Shown here piece by piece: positions 1-5,757 of a stretch of DNA of 23,541 nt (position 1 is the first letter of the stretch; each line of letters starts with the position of its first letter). The notes under the pieces were generated by a model, which searched no databases, was not told where the DNA came from, and saw only the letters and a program-made list of their open reading frames with translations. The DNA lies in contig JBFLZY010000047.1 in NCBI GenBank assembly GCA_040755975.1, positions 1 to 23,541 of the forward strand, read 5' to 3'. Both the position numbers and the translations under genes were made by a program. The DNA comes from JAIMBK01 sp040755975. GTDB lineage: Bacteria > Bacillota > Desulfotomaculia > Desulfotomaculales > Nap2-2B.

Positions 1-383
1 ACCGGAATCGATTTATATTGCGTTCCCCAGATCATCTTGACGGCGTCGCCAAAAATCAGGACCAGGGAATAGGTAAGGAGCATTTGCATCAGGTGCTCCC
101 GCTTGTAGATAAAACGCAAAAGGAACCTTTCAATGACCACGCTTAAAAAAGCCACCGCCAAAGGCGCCAAAAAAAGCGCCCCCCAAAAACCCCCCGGCCC
201 GCTCCCGAGGGAGAAGGCAATGGTGTAGGCCAGGAAGGCGCCGATCATATAGAAAGAACCGTGGGCAAAGTTGATTACCCGCAAAACGCCGAAAACGAGG
301 GTCAACCCCGCCGCCACAATAAACAGCAGCATCGCCCTGCTTAAACCAATCAGGAACTGGCTGCCCAAGGTTAAAAGATCCAT
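1..383 (-). CDS. livH: Branched-chain amino-acid type ABC transporter permease (LivH family), partial
   Basis: The gene begins with ATG at 383, behind a G-rich ribosome site (GGGGTGGGA) immediately upstream, and runs off the left edge of the window, so only about 127 N-terminal residues are present. The translation starts MDLLTLGSQFLIGLSRAM and contains the family block LTLVFGVLRVINFAHGSFYM, typical of the LivH/LivM-like inner-membrane permeases (BPD_transp_2 family). At least three hydrophobic segments are visible at about residues 8-30, 38-58 and 66-85. It lies downstream of the binding protein at 614-1897 in the same direction, 230 bp apart, which fits a Liv-type importer operon. The substrate is uncertain, because this family also carries urea, amides and other small compounds. 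The family call is strong and the substrate call is weak. Confidence 0.88.
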   Translation of the reverse strand, partial: MDLLTLGSQFLIGLSRAMLLFIVAAGLTLVFGVLRVINFAHGSFYMIGAFLAYTIAFSLGSGPGGFWGALFLAPLAVAFLSVVIERFLLRFIYKREHLMQMLLTYSLVLIFGDAVKMIWGTQYKSIP

Positions 384-423
384 TCCCACCCCACGCTTTC
401 CACTTTCTCTTTGCCGGCCTTTC

Positions 424-508
424 CCGGTGCCGGCACACCGGCACCGGCCTGAAGGCCTTGCCTTACCGGGATGATTGTTTTAAAAAACCCAACACCATTC
501 CGGTAAGG
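424..508 (-). other. Two strong hairpins in the livK-livH intergenic region
   Basis: The 230-bp gap between the binding protein and the permease holds two inverted repeats. One is a perfect 10-bp stem, CCGGTGCCGG at 424-433 with CCGGCACCGG at 438-447 and a 4-nt loop. The other pairs CCTTACCGG at 461-469 with CCGGTAAGG at 500-508, and extends to about 13 pairs with one G-U, around an AT-rich loop. Neither is followed by a clean U-run in the direction of transcription. I therefore read them as partial termination or mRNA-stabilising structures that would let the binding protein be made in excess over the permease, as is common in importer operons. Function is inferred. Confidence 0.4.
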
Positions 509-613
509 CAGATTACGAGGCCATTGTCACGTTATCACTTGCCTATTTTCGCGAGAACTTTTTATCTTTTTGGCAGCACCAAACTGAAGGTGAAAACTTT
601 CCATCAAATTAAG

Positions 614-1897
614 CTAATTCCCCCGCTTTTTCTGGATCTCCTCTACCGGCGGGATGATCTGGTCGGCGGAAAGGGTGGTGATCTCCCCGGCCACCAGGTA
701 AGGCAAACCTTCCTTTTTGGACGTTTTGCCGAAGAACATGGGCATCATGATCTGATGATCAAACTGCCTGATGGTTACCGGCCCTACGGGACTGTTAATG
801 GTGAGGCCTTCCAGGGCGTCGATGAGCTTTTCCCGGTCGGCGCTCCCGGCCTTTTTGATCCCCTCGGCGATAAATTTCCCGGTCAGGTAACCGTAGATGG
901 CAAAAGCAGCCGGCTCCCGGTTATAGGCCTTTTTAAAAGCCTCGACGAAGGCCTTGTTTTCCGGCGTGTCCGGGTAGTAATAATGGTACGGGTTGGTGCC
1001 CAGCAAACCTTCCGGCGCTTCCGCGCCCAGCGGCCTTAGGGTGCTCAGGTCGGTAGCCGTGTGCACCCAGACCTGCATCTCCCTGGAAAGGCCGGTGGCT
1101 TTCACTGCTTTCAAGAACGGCACCATATCCGCCCCGCCGGTACCCACCACCAGCACCTCCGGCTTTGGCTTGGCTGACCGGATGCCGTTAATGTAGGGGG
1201 TGAAGTCCGGTTCGCCCACGCGCCACCAGGATTCGCCCGCCTTTTGCACGCCCGGCTTCATTTTTTCCAGGTTGGCCCAGAAATTGTTCACCACCGCGTG
1301 GCCGTATTCGTAGTCGCTGCCCGCCAGCCAGTACCTGGTGTAGGGAAGCTTGGCCATCTGCACGGCGCCGGCGCGGCCGATCATGGCCGTATTGGGAAGC
1401 ATTTGAAAGACGTACCGGTGCCCTGCCTCGCCGCTGATTTTATCGCTCATGGCCCCCCAGACAAAGAACGGAACCTTATTCTCTTTTGCGTAATTGGAAA
1501 CCGCCAGGGCCGCCGCGCTGTTAATGCTGCCCGCCAGCAGATCCACCTGCTCACGCATAACCAGTTCCTTCGCCCAGTTAAGGGCTACGTCCACCTTGAA
1601 CTGGTCGTCCCGCTGCACGAATTCAATCTTCGGCCCGCCCTGCTTGCTGCTTTCCTCGATGGCCAGCTTGAACCCGTCAAGAGCGTCCTGGGTGTAGGTG
1701 GTGGCCGCACCTGTGTAGCAATCGATGATACCTACCTTGATCGGCTTGGCCGCCGCCTTCCCCGCTTCCTGCTTGCCCCCGGCGCCCTCCTTGCCGGCCT
1801 GGCCGCCGCAACCGGCCGCCGCCAGAAGGAAAAGGAACCCTACACCCACCAGCAAAACCTTTCTCCATACCGAAAAAGACCTTCCCAAAGCGTTCAA
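614..1897 (-). CDS. livK: ABC transporter substrate-binding lipoprotein, branched-chain amino-acid type
   Basis: This is a surface-anchored binding protein of 427 residues (Peripla_BP_6 / type-1 periplasmic binding fold) that would deliver substrate to the permease downstream. A signal peptide with hydrophobic core at about residues 14-28 ends in the lipobox AAAGC, with the lipidated cysteine at position 30. A short A/G/K-rich linker follows, and the mature domain starts near PIKVGIIDCYTGAATTY. The segments DLLAGSINSAAALAVSNYA and VPFFVWGAMSDKIS correspond to the ligand-cleft strands of the family. The start is TTG at 1897, chosen because AGAAGGGGG sits 7 nt upstream. The aromatic-rich C-terminal half (NPYHYYYPD) differs from classical LivK, so leucine/isoleucine/valine may not be the real ligand; amides, urea or aromatic compounds are alternatives. 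The family call is secure. Confidence 0.88.
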   Translation of the reverse strand: MNALGRSFSVWRKVLLVGVGFLFLLAAAGCGGQAGKEGAGGKQEAGKAAAKPIKVGIIDCYTGAATTYTQDALDGFKLAIEESSKQGGPKIEFVQRDDQFKVDVALNWAKELVMREQVDLLAGSINSAAALAVSNYAKENKVPFFVWGAMSDKISGEAGHRYVFQMLPNTAMIGRAGAVQMAKLPYTRYWLAGSDYEYGHAVVNNFWANLEKMKPGVQKAGESWWRVGEPDFTPYINGIRSAKPKPEVLVVGTGGADMVPFLKAVKATGLSREMQVWVHTATDLSTLRPLGAEAPEGLLGTNPYHYYYPDTPENKAFVEAFKKAYNREPAAFAIYGYLTGKFIAEGIKKAGSADREKLIDALEGLTINSPVGPVTIRQFDHQIMMPMFFGKTSKKEGLPYLVAGEITTLSADQIIPPVEEIQKKRGN

Positions 1898-1959
1898 AAT
1901 GCAACCCCCTTCTCATTTTATTTATTTTGGCAACGCTGATTAAATAACCTAATTACCCA

Positions 1960-1980
1960 CAAAGGATTATAATACCTTTG
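1960..1980 (-). promoter_or_regulatory. Probable livK promoter -10 inside a short palindrome
   Basis: A TATAAT hexamer on the minus strand (1966-1971) lies about 70 bp upstream of the TTG start of the binding protein. It sits inside the inverted repeat CAAAGG (1960-1965) / CCTTTG (1975-1980), which could be an operator overlapping the -10. No good -35 hexamer is seen at the right distance, so the promoter may need an activator. The rest of 1898-2156 is AT-rich and holds no gene that I can support. Confidence 0.4.
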
Positions 1981-2156
1981 AAATTTTATTAATATCGCCA
2001 AAAAGTATTAAAGAAGGTGGACTTCGTAACAATAATGGGTTAACCCGGCTAATTTTGAACTTAATTAAGAGAGATAACTACTTCTTGTTTAAAACAAGGA
2101 CGAACCATACAATTAACGAGCTATGGAAACGAGCTATCCCCATCAGGTTCAGCAGG

Positions 2157-2507
2157 CTAGATGCGGCACGGGAGGTTGGCATCAACCGAGACAGCTACAT
2201 CCTGCTCACGCGAGGGGTTGGCCAGGCGCAGGCGAAAAACAGCCCTTTTCAAAATATGGTGCCAGACCGTTTCTCCTTCGCAGGCTTCCAGCATCTCCGT
2301 ACCCCGCCAGGCATTATCCTGGTATTCTTCAACGGTAACGCTGACGGGCCCGGACGCATTAATCCGGAAAGCCACATTGAGAATGCTGGCCCGCGGGCAC
2401 TCAAGTTCAATCGCGTCCCCCGGCGCAATCTTGATTCCCCGCCCGAGGCAAACAATCTGCGGCAGCACTGCTTTTCCCGGGTACATTTCGGACATGTTTT
2501 TGCGCAT
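2157..2507 (-). CDS. Small protein of unknown function
   Basis: I do not recognise this family. The protein is about 116 residues from ATG 2507; a second ATG at 2495 (MSEMYPGKAV) is also possible. A TTG at 2543 would give 128 residues, but it lies only about ten bases after the predicted transcription start and has no room for a ribosome site. The sequence alternates short hydrophobic stretches with polar turns (IVCLGRGIKIAPGDAIELEC, SILNVAFRINASGPVSVTVEEY, AVFRLRLANPSREQDVAVSV), suggesting a compact all-beta cytoplasmic domain. It has no signal peptide or membrane segment and carries three cysteines. It is transcribed alone, away from the DUF1614 gene, from a near-consensus promoter at 2561-2588. 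GC-rich codon use like its neighbours supports real coding. Confidence 0.6.
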   Translation of the reverse strand: MRKNMSEMYPGKAVLPQIVCLGRGIKIAPGDAIELECPRASILNVAFRINASGPVSVTVEEYQDNAWRGTEMLEACEGETVWHHILKRAVFRLRLANPSREQDVAVSVDANLPCRI

Positions 2508-2560
2508 CCTTTCGGCCCTATTTCGCCAGGTCGCTACCGGCAAAATAGATTTTCTTCTTG

Positions 2561-2588
2561 ATTATAGCAGAAAAATAAGCGGTGTCAA
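2561..2588 (-). promoter_or_regulatory. Near-perfect sigma-A promoter
   Basis: Reading the minus strand, TTGACA (2583-2588) is followed by a 16-bp spacer and TATAAT (2561-2566). Transcription would start near 2554 and enter the small unknown gene at 2507. The promoter follows directly after a terminator-like hairpin (2591-2636). Confidence 0.75.
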
Positions 2589-2633
2589 AACCAAAAAAGC
2601 AATGATCAGGGTTTCTACGGCCTGTCTGATCAT
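2562..2633 (-). CDS. Possible 23-residue hydrophobic peptide
   Basis: A short open frame starts at ATG 2633, just behind AGGAG (spacing only about 2 nt), and ends at TAA 2562-2564. It encodes a short polar head (MIRQAVETL) followed by an almost wholly hydrophobic tail ending in LTPLIFLL, the form of a single-pass membrane micropeptide. The same bases form a strong hairpin plus T-run and contain the promoter of the next gene, so the apparent frame could be a by-product of those signals. Low confidence; no homology can be claimed from sight. Confidence 0.2.
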   Translation of the reverse strand: MIRQAVETLIIAFLVLTPLIFLL

Positions 2634-2636
2634 TGC
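2591..2636 (-). terminator. Rho-independent terminator-like hairpin, minus strand
   Basis: GCAATGATCAG (2599-2609) pairs perfectly with CTGATCATTGC (2626-2636), an 11-bp stem with a 16-nt loop. On the minus strand it is followed at once by TTTTTT (2592-2597). No established minus-strand gene lies upstream, because the next gene (2747) is on the plus strand. It would therefore stop a short leader, a small RNA or antisense transcription begun in the divergent region. Confidence 0.55.
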
Positions 2637-2711
2637 TCCTGAAGCCGGAAAAGCATCGGGACAACTTCTGCCCGCGCTAGAAAAAATCTACTATTCCCCG
2701 GCCACTCAGTA

Positions 2712-2717
2712 TATAAT
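2712..2717 (+). promoter_or_regulatory. Probable -10 element of the DUF1614 gene
   Basis: TATAAT lies 30 bp before the ATG at 2747. No clear TTGACA-like -35 is found 16-18 bp upstream, so the promoter is a weak call. Confidence 0.4.
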
Positions 2718-2746
2718 TAAAGCAAAAGATTGGATGGGGGTTTATT

Positions 2747-3385
2747 ATGCCCATAATCTGGTTTCTTTTCGTTCTTATGCTGCTCCCTTTTTTAATTGCA
2801 GTTCTTTTCTTTCAGGTGGCTACCTTTTCTTTTACGAAGCTTGGCCTCTCCCCCCAGGGAGCGGTCTTGCTCTTTGGCTTATCGCTGCTGGGGGGAATCA
2901 TCAATATCCCCGTTTCGCGGCAGCGGTTTGCCATTGAAGAAGAACGTCCTTTCTTTTTCCCATTCCTCTTCTACTACCCGCCCAAGGTCCGGGAACAGGT
3001 GATTGCCGTCAACCTGGGCGGCGCCGTCATCCCCGTCCTCTTCAGCCTGTACCTTTTAGGGCGGGCGCCCTTATTTCCCGTCCTGGCGGCCACGGTGATC
3101 GTCACGGTAACCGCGAAGGCCCTGGCCCGGCCCGTGCCCGGCGTGGGCATCTCTCTGCCGGCCTTTATTCCCCCGCTGGTCGCCGCCGCGGCGGCCTTGC
3201 TACTGACCAGGGAGAACGCCGCCCCGGTTGCTTATATTGCCGGCGTCTTCGGCACCCTGCTCGGGGCCGACCTGCTCAACCTGCACCGCCTCCGGACCCT
3301 GGGCGCCCACGTTTTAAGCATCGGAGGGGCCGGGGTGTTCGACGGCATTTTTCTGGTCGGCGTGGTGGCCGCGCTGCTGGCGTGA
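2747..3385 (+). CDS. DUF1614 family integral membrane protein
   Basis: The protein has 212 residues. ATG 2747 follows a GGGGG ribosome site with suitable spacing. It is very hydrophobic, with about six or seven membrane helices (about residues 3-27, 36-55, 85-104, 107-125, 137-153, 161-177, 195-211). The C-terminal stretch LSIGGAGVFDGIFLVGVVAA and the middle stretch ARPVPGVGISLPAFIPPLVAA match what I know of the DUF1614 family of bacteria and archaea, whose function is not established. The conserved Gly/Asp motif GGAGVFDG and a basic/acidic cytosolic loop (SRQRFAIEEERPF, about residues 57-69) are visible. It stands alone and divergent from the small unknown gene at 2157-2507. The family call is good, but no biochemical role can be given. 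Confidence 0.8.
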   Translation: MPIIWFLFVLMLLPFLIAVLFFQVATFSFTKLGLSPQGAVLLFGLSLLGGIINIPVSRQRFAIEEERPFFFPFLFYYPPKVREQVIAVNLGGAVIPVLFSLYLLGRAPLFPVLAATVIVTVTAKALARPVPGVGISLPAFIPPLVAAAAALLLTRENAAPVAYIAGVFGTLLGADLLNLHRLRTLGAHVLSIGGAGVFDGIFLVGVVAALLA

Positions 3386-3603
3386 TTGACTTCTTGCTTG
3401 CCTCAGCATAGCCGGTAAATTCGTGTTGATAAACATTTTGGCAACGTGTGCAACCAGCCTTTCACCTGGGCCTTGGAGCACGCCTGATGACCGAACGTGA
3501 CCGGAATGCCTGGGATGTGGTTAGTTTTCGCTCCAAAACATCCGTCAGTAAATTTTCGAGAGTTGCCTACTGGATCTTGACACGGAGAAACATTTTTTTG
3601 TTT
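3386..3603. other. Intergenic spacer, no supported gene
   Basis: About 220 bp between the DUF1614 stop and the zinc-ribbon promoter. Open frames exist on both strands but have no ribosome site, no family resemblance and drifting base composition. The GC-rich first half could be a decayed gene, but no parent family can be named. Confidence 0.4.
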
Positions 3604-3632
3604 TTGACTTTTAATTATTTTTGTGTTATCAT
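3604..3632 (+). promoter_or_regulatory. Sigma-A promoter of the zinc-ribbon gene
   Basis: TTGACT (3604-3609), a 17-bp spacer and TATCAT (3627-3632) form a strong vegetative promoter. The leader of about 100 nt ends in the ribosome site GGGGGAGGTG before ATG 3740. Confidence 0.75.
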
Positions 3633-3739
3633 ACAGAAGTCCATAGGTTAGGCTGTTACATTTTCCCTCTCTCAATTTCGTTGATTGGGGATAATAATTC
3701 CTAACATCGATGGATAAAAAAATTGGGGGAGGTGTGAAA

Positions 3740-4042
3740 ATGTACCAGGACCGTAATTTGACTTGTCGTGACTGCGGGATGGAATTTACATTCACAGCAT
3801 CGGAACAGGAATTTTATGCAGAAAAAGGTTTTACCAACGACCCTGGCCGTTGCCCACAATGTCGCGCAGCCCGTAAGAACCAAAAAAGAAGAGAAAACCG
3901 TAATAGTGGTTACAATCGTGAACGTCAGATGTACCCGGCAATCTGCTCCAGATGCGGCAAGGAAACCGAGGTTCCCTTCCGGCCGAACGGGAACAAACCG
4001 GTTTACTGCAAAGAATGCTATAGGTCAGAAACGAACTATTAG
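3740..4042 (+). CDS. CxxC-rich double zinc-ribbon protein
   Basis: A small soluble protein of 100 residues. ATG 3740 is chosen because GGGGGAGGTG lies about 6 nt upstream; an ATG at 3710 has no ribosome site. It carries four CxxC pairs: C9-x2-C12, C38-x2-C41, C69-x2-C72 and C90-x2-C93, giving two zinc ribbons. The first half (LTCRDCGMEFTFTASEQEFY ... GRCPQCR) matches the 'probable zinc-ribbon' (zf-trcl) domain. The second half (ICSRCGKETEVPF ... PVYCKECY) matches the CxxC-x17-CxxC family found in anaerobes. The basic, flexible linker (residues 42-62, rich in R, K, N) suggests nucleic-acid contact, but the function is not established. It is monocistronic, with its own promoter and terminator, and its codons are more AT-rich than those of the neighbouring genes. 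Confidence 0.85.
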   Translation: MYQDRNLTCRDCGMEFTFTASEQEFYAEKGFTNDPGRCPQCRAARKNQKRRENRNSGYNRERQMYPAICSRCGKETEVPFRPNGNKPVYCKECYRSETNY

Positions 4043-4074
4043 AAATTGAGTAGAAATAACTTTTGACCGAGAAG

Positions 4075-4110
4075 AAACCTGCTGTTAGTGATTACAGCAG
4101 GTTTATTTTT
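4075..4110 (+). terminator. Rho-independent terminator of the zinc-ribbon gene
   Basis: AAACCTGCTGT (4075-4085) pairs perfectly with ACAGCAGGTTT (4094-4104) around an 8-nt loop and runs into TTTATTTTT. It lies 33 bp after the stop codon. Confidence 0.85.
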
Positions 4111-4274
4111 CCATTCCTTTTTCAACAAAACTGAATTGGGAGCGACCAATGAAAACTTCCCGTACCTCATGTTCCTGAACATTGTTTTTTAAGCAAGTTT
4201 TTCAATAATCTTGTCATGCCAAACGAAGCCCTTGATTGCGACCATGAAATTAAAAGGATTTGCCATGTCCATTA

Positions 4275-4354
4275 GAACCGGAAGAGCCACAGGACGGCTG
4301 GGTGACCATCGAGCGTGACCGGTGCACGGCTGCGGCCTGTGCGCGAATATTTAA
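4275..4354 (+). pseudogene. Ferredoxin-type [4Fe-4S] gene remnant
   Basis: A short stretch reads EPEEPQDGWVTIERDRCT, and after supplying one missing base (near 4326-4329, TGCAC|GGCTGC) continues as GCGLCANI before a stop at 4352-4354. CxxCxxC after an I-x-RDRC lead-in is the start of a [4Fe-4S] ferredoxin motif. The fourth cysteine and the rest of the domain are missing, and there is no start codon or ribosome site. I read it as a decayed fragment. The parent gene could be a small ferredoxin or an iron-sulfur subunit. About 160 bp before it (4111-4274) contain nothing I can identify. Confidence 0.5.
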
Positions 4355-4428
4355 TCTCGACATAATCTTATCTATCGCAACAGAGCACCCTTGACAATAT
4401 TTGAAGGTTCGAATACGCCCGCGACGGG

Positions 4429-4650
4429 ATGCTGGGGATAATTGTCTTCCGGGACGCCATGATCGCCGGCGCCGGCTTTGGTCTCGCCGACCGGCGCAGC
4501 CAGCTGTTCGCCCAGGTTGTTGCGAAGGTTTACAGCAGTCCGGTCAAAGACGAAATGCTGGTCAATGCAAATGGCGGAAGAGTACCTGGCCGGCCTGGTC
4601 CGGTTGGGGCAGGAGAAAGGACAGGTCCGTGACGATCTTCCCCTGGCACC
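4429..4650 (+). pseudogene. TetR-like regulator, C-terminal remnant with frameshift
   Basis: The plus strand reads FRDAMIAGAGFGLADRRSQL FAQVVAKVYSSPVKDEMLVN in one frame, then needs a +1 correction at about 4569-4572 to continue as MAEEYLAGLVRLGQEKGQVR DDLPL. This second piece is very like the ligand-domain helices near the C-terminus of TetR-family regulators (xLVRxGQExGxxRxDLP). The helix-turn-helix half is missing, there is no start signal, and the frame ends at a junction with the YbjQ fragment. It is a pseudogene fragment; TetR assignment is moderate because the DNA-binding half cannot be checked. Confidence 0.45.
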
Positions 4651-4791
4651 TGAGCGGCCGCCGACGATGTCCGTATCGGCGGCGAAAAAGTCGCGCACGA
4701 TGTTAGCGCCCATAATGGCTTCCCCGGTGATAATTCCCAGGTATTTCCGGATCGGCTTTCCTTCGATGTTCGGCGTAGTCGTTAGAATCAC
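4644..4791 (-). pseudogene. Truncated YbjQ/UPF0145 family gene (5' half)
   Basis: From a GTG at 4791, with AAGGGA 8 nt upstream, the minus strand encodes about 49 residues that fit the N-terminal half of the YbjQ (UPF0145, heavy-metal-binding-like) family: VILTTTPNIEGKPIRKYLGI, ITGEAIMGANIVRDFF and TDIVGGRSGA. The family is normally about 100-110 residues long, and the match stops abruptly at GGRSGA near 4644. Beyond that point the reading frame continues only as the antisense of the TetR-like remnant. The start signals are intact, so a fused product could still be made, but it would lack half the fold. An intact family member is present at 18793-19095. Confidence 0.7.
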
Positions 4792-4877
4792 AGATTCATC
4801 CCTTCCTGATCTTTTTTGGATCGGTTCTCTCCCGAAGCCTTCAAAACCTTCCCGAATATTTATTTTTCCCGAAAAAG

Positions 4878-5627
4878 TTAGTCAGACCGCCAGCGGTAGC
4901 CCGTGCCCCAGACTGTTTCGATCAAACCGGGAGACAGCGGATCGTCTCCCAGCTTCACCCGCAAGCGGCGGATGTAAACGTCAACGGTTTTAGGGTCGCC
5001 GAAGTAGTTTTCCCCCCAAACGTTGTTCAATAATTCGTCCCGGCTGAACGCCCGCCCGGGGTTACGGGCCAGAAAAAGGAGCAGCGCAAATTCGCGGTTG
5101 GTCAACTCCACGAGCACCCCCGCTTTTTTCACCTGCCGGGCCTCCGGATAAATCTCCAGGCCGGCGCAGCAGAGCACGGAATTGCGCGCCGGGTAGAGGC
5201 GGCGCAGCACCGCTTTCACCCGGGCCACCAGTTCCAGGGGATGAAAGGGCTTCACCACGTAGTCGTCGGCACCCATCTCCAGGCCCCTCACCCGGTCCAT
5301 GTCCTGGCTGCGGGCGGTAAGCATGATGATGGCCACCTGGGGGTACTGTTCACGCAGCACACGGCATACCTCCAGGCCGTCCATCCCCGGCAGCTTGAGA
5401 TCCAGCACCACCAATTGCGGCGCCCCTTTTTTGATTAATTCCAGGGCTTCTTCACCGCTGGCCGCCTCCAGCGCCTGAAAACCGCTCCGCTCCAGGTTAA
5501 TCCGGACAAAGCTCCGGATCGGCTCCTCATCTTCGACAATTAGAATTTTTACCCTTGCTTCTCCGTTCGAAAGGATAGAACCGGCCGCTTTAGATTTTTC
5601 TCCTGTTAATAGTTTATCTGCCATCAT
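4878..5627 (-). CDS. OmpR/PhoB-family response regulator
   Basis: A two-component response regulator of 249 residues from ATG 5627. The receiver domain begins at VKILIVEDEEPIRSF, with acidic residues in VEDEE, the phospho-acceptor Asp76 in VVLDLKLPGMDG, Thr104 in MLTA and Lys126 in VVKPFHP. The C-terminal winged-helix domain (about residues 155-249) has the usual ELTNREFALL, VDVYIRRLRVKLGDD and VWGTGYRW blocks. The start is uncertain: GAGGG precedes ATG 5627/5624, while an in-frame GTG at 5696 would add 23 residues rich in acidic and hydrophobic amino acids. Even the shorter form has about 26 extra residues before the receiver domain, which is unusual. It lies downstream of the lipoprotein and kinase genes on the same strand, and very probably is the partner of the kinase at 8248-9648. 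Confidence 0.92.
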   Translation of the reverse strand: MMADKLLTGEKSKAAGSILSNGEARVKILIVEDEEPIRSFVRINLERSGFQALEAASGEEALELIKKGAPQLVVLDLKLPGMDGLEVCRVLREQYPQVAIIMLTARSQDMDRVRGLEMGADDYVVKPFHPLELVARVKAVLRRLYPARNSVLCCAGLEIYPEARQVKKAGVLVELTNREFALLLFLARNPGRAFSRDELLNNVWGENYFGDPKTVDVYIRRLRVKLGDDPLSPGLIETVWGTGYRWRSD

Positions 5628-5696
5628 TTCCCTCATTTTCATTACTTGTAAGAGGTCGTAATCTTCCCTGAGGAACTCCAGGAAAAGATCGGTCAC

Positions 5697-5757
5697 AAAC
5701 CTTCTGTTCCTCTGTGTTCCTGTCCCTTTGTGCCTTTGTCCCTTTATGCCTTTTTGC
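5697..5757. repeat. Degenerate CCTTTGTG-type tandem repeats
   Basis: The spacer between the lipoprotein and regulator genes is built of about seven imperfect copies of a 7-9 bp unit (CCTCTGTGTT, CCTTTGTG, CCTTTGTC, CCTTTATG, CCTTTTTG). The same unit reappears at 9785-9875 on the other side of the kinase gene. No coding function is seen. Confidence 0.6.

Noticed and set aside
458..1039. Long open frame on the plus strand opposite the binding-protein gene
   Set aside because: It is an antisense shadow of GC-rich codons; the minus strand encodes a full lipoprotein with lipobox and family motifs, and the plus frame has no ribosome site.
3403..3795. 130-residue minus-strand frame across the zinc-ribbon promoter region
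   Set aside because: It crosses a strong plus-strand promoter and the start of a recognised gene, and shows no domain or ribosome site.
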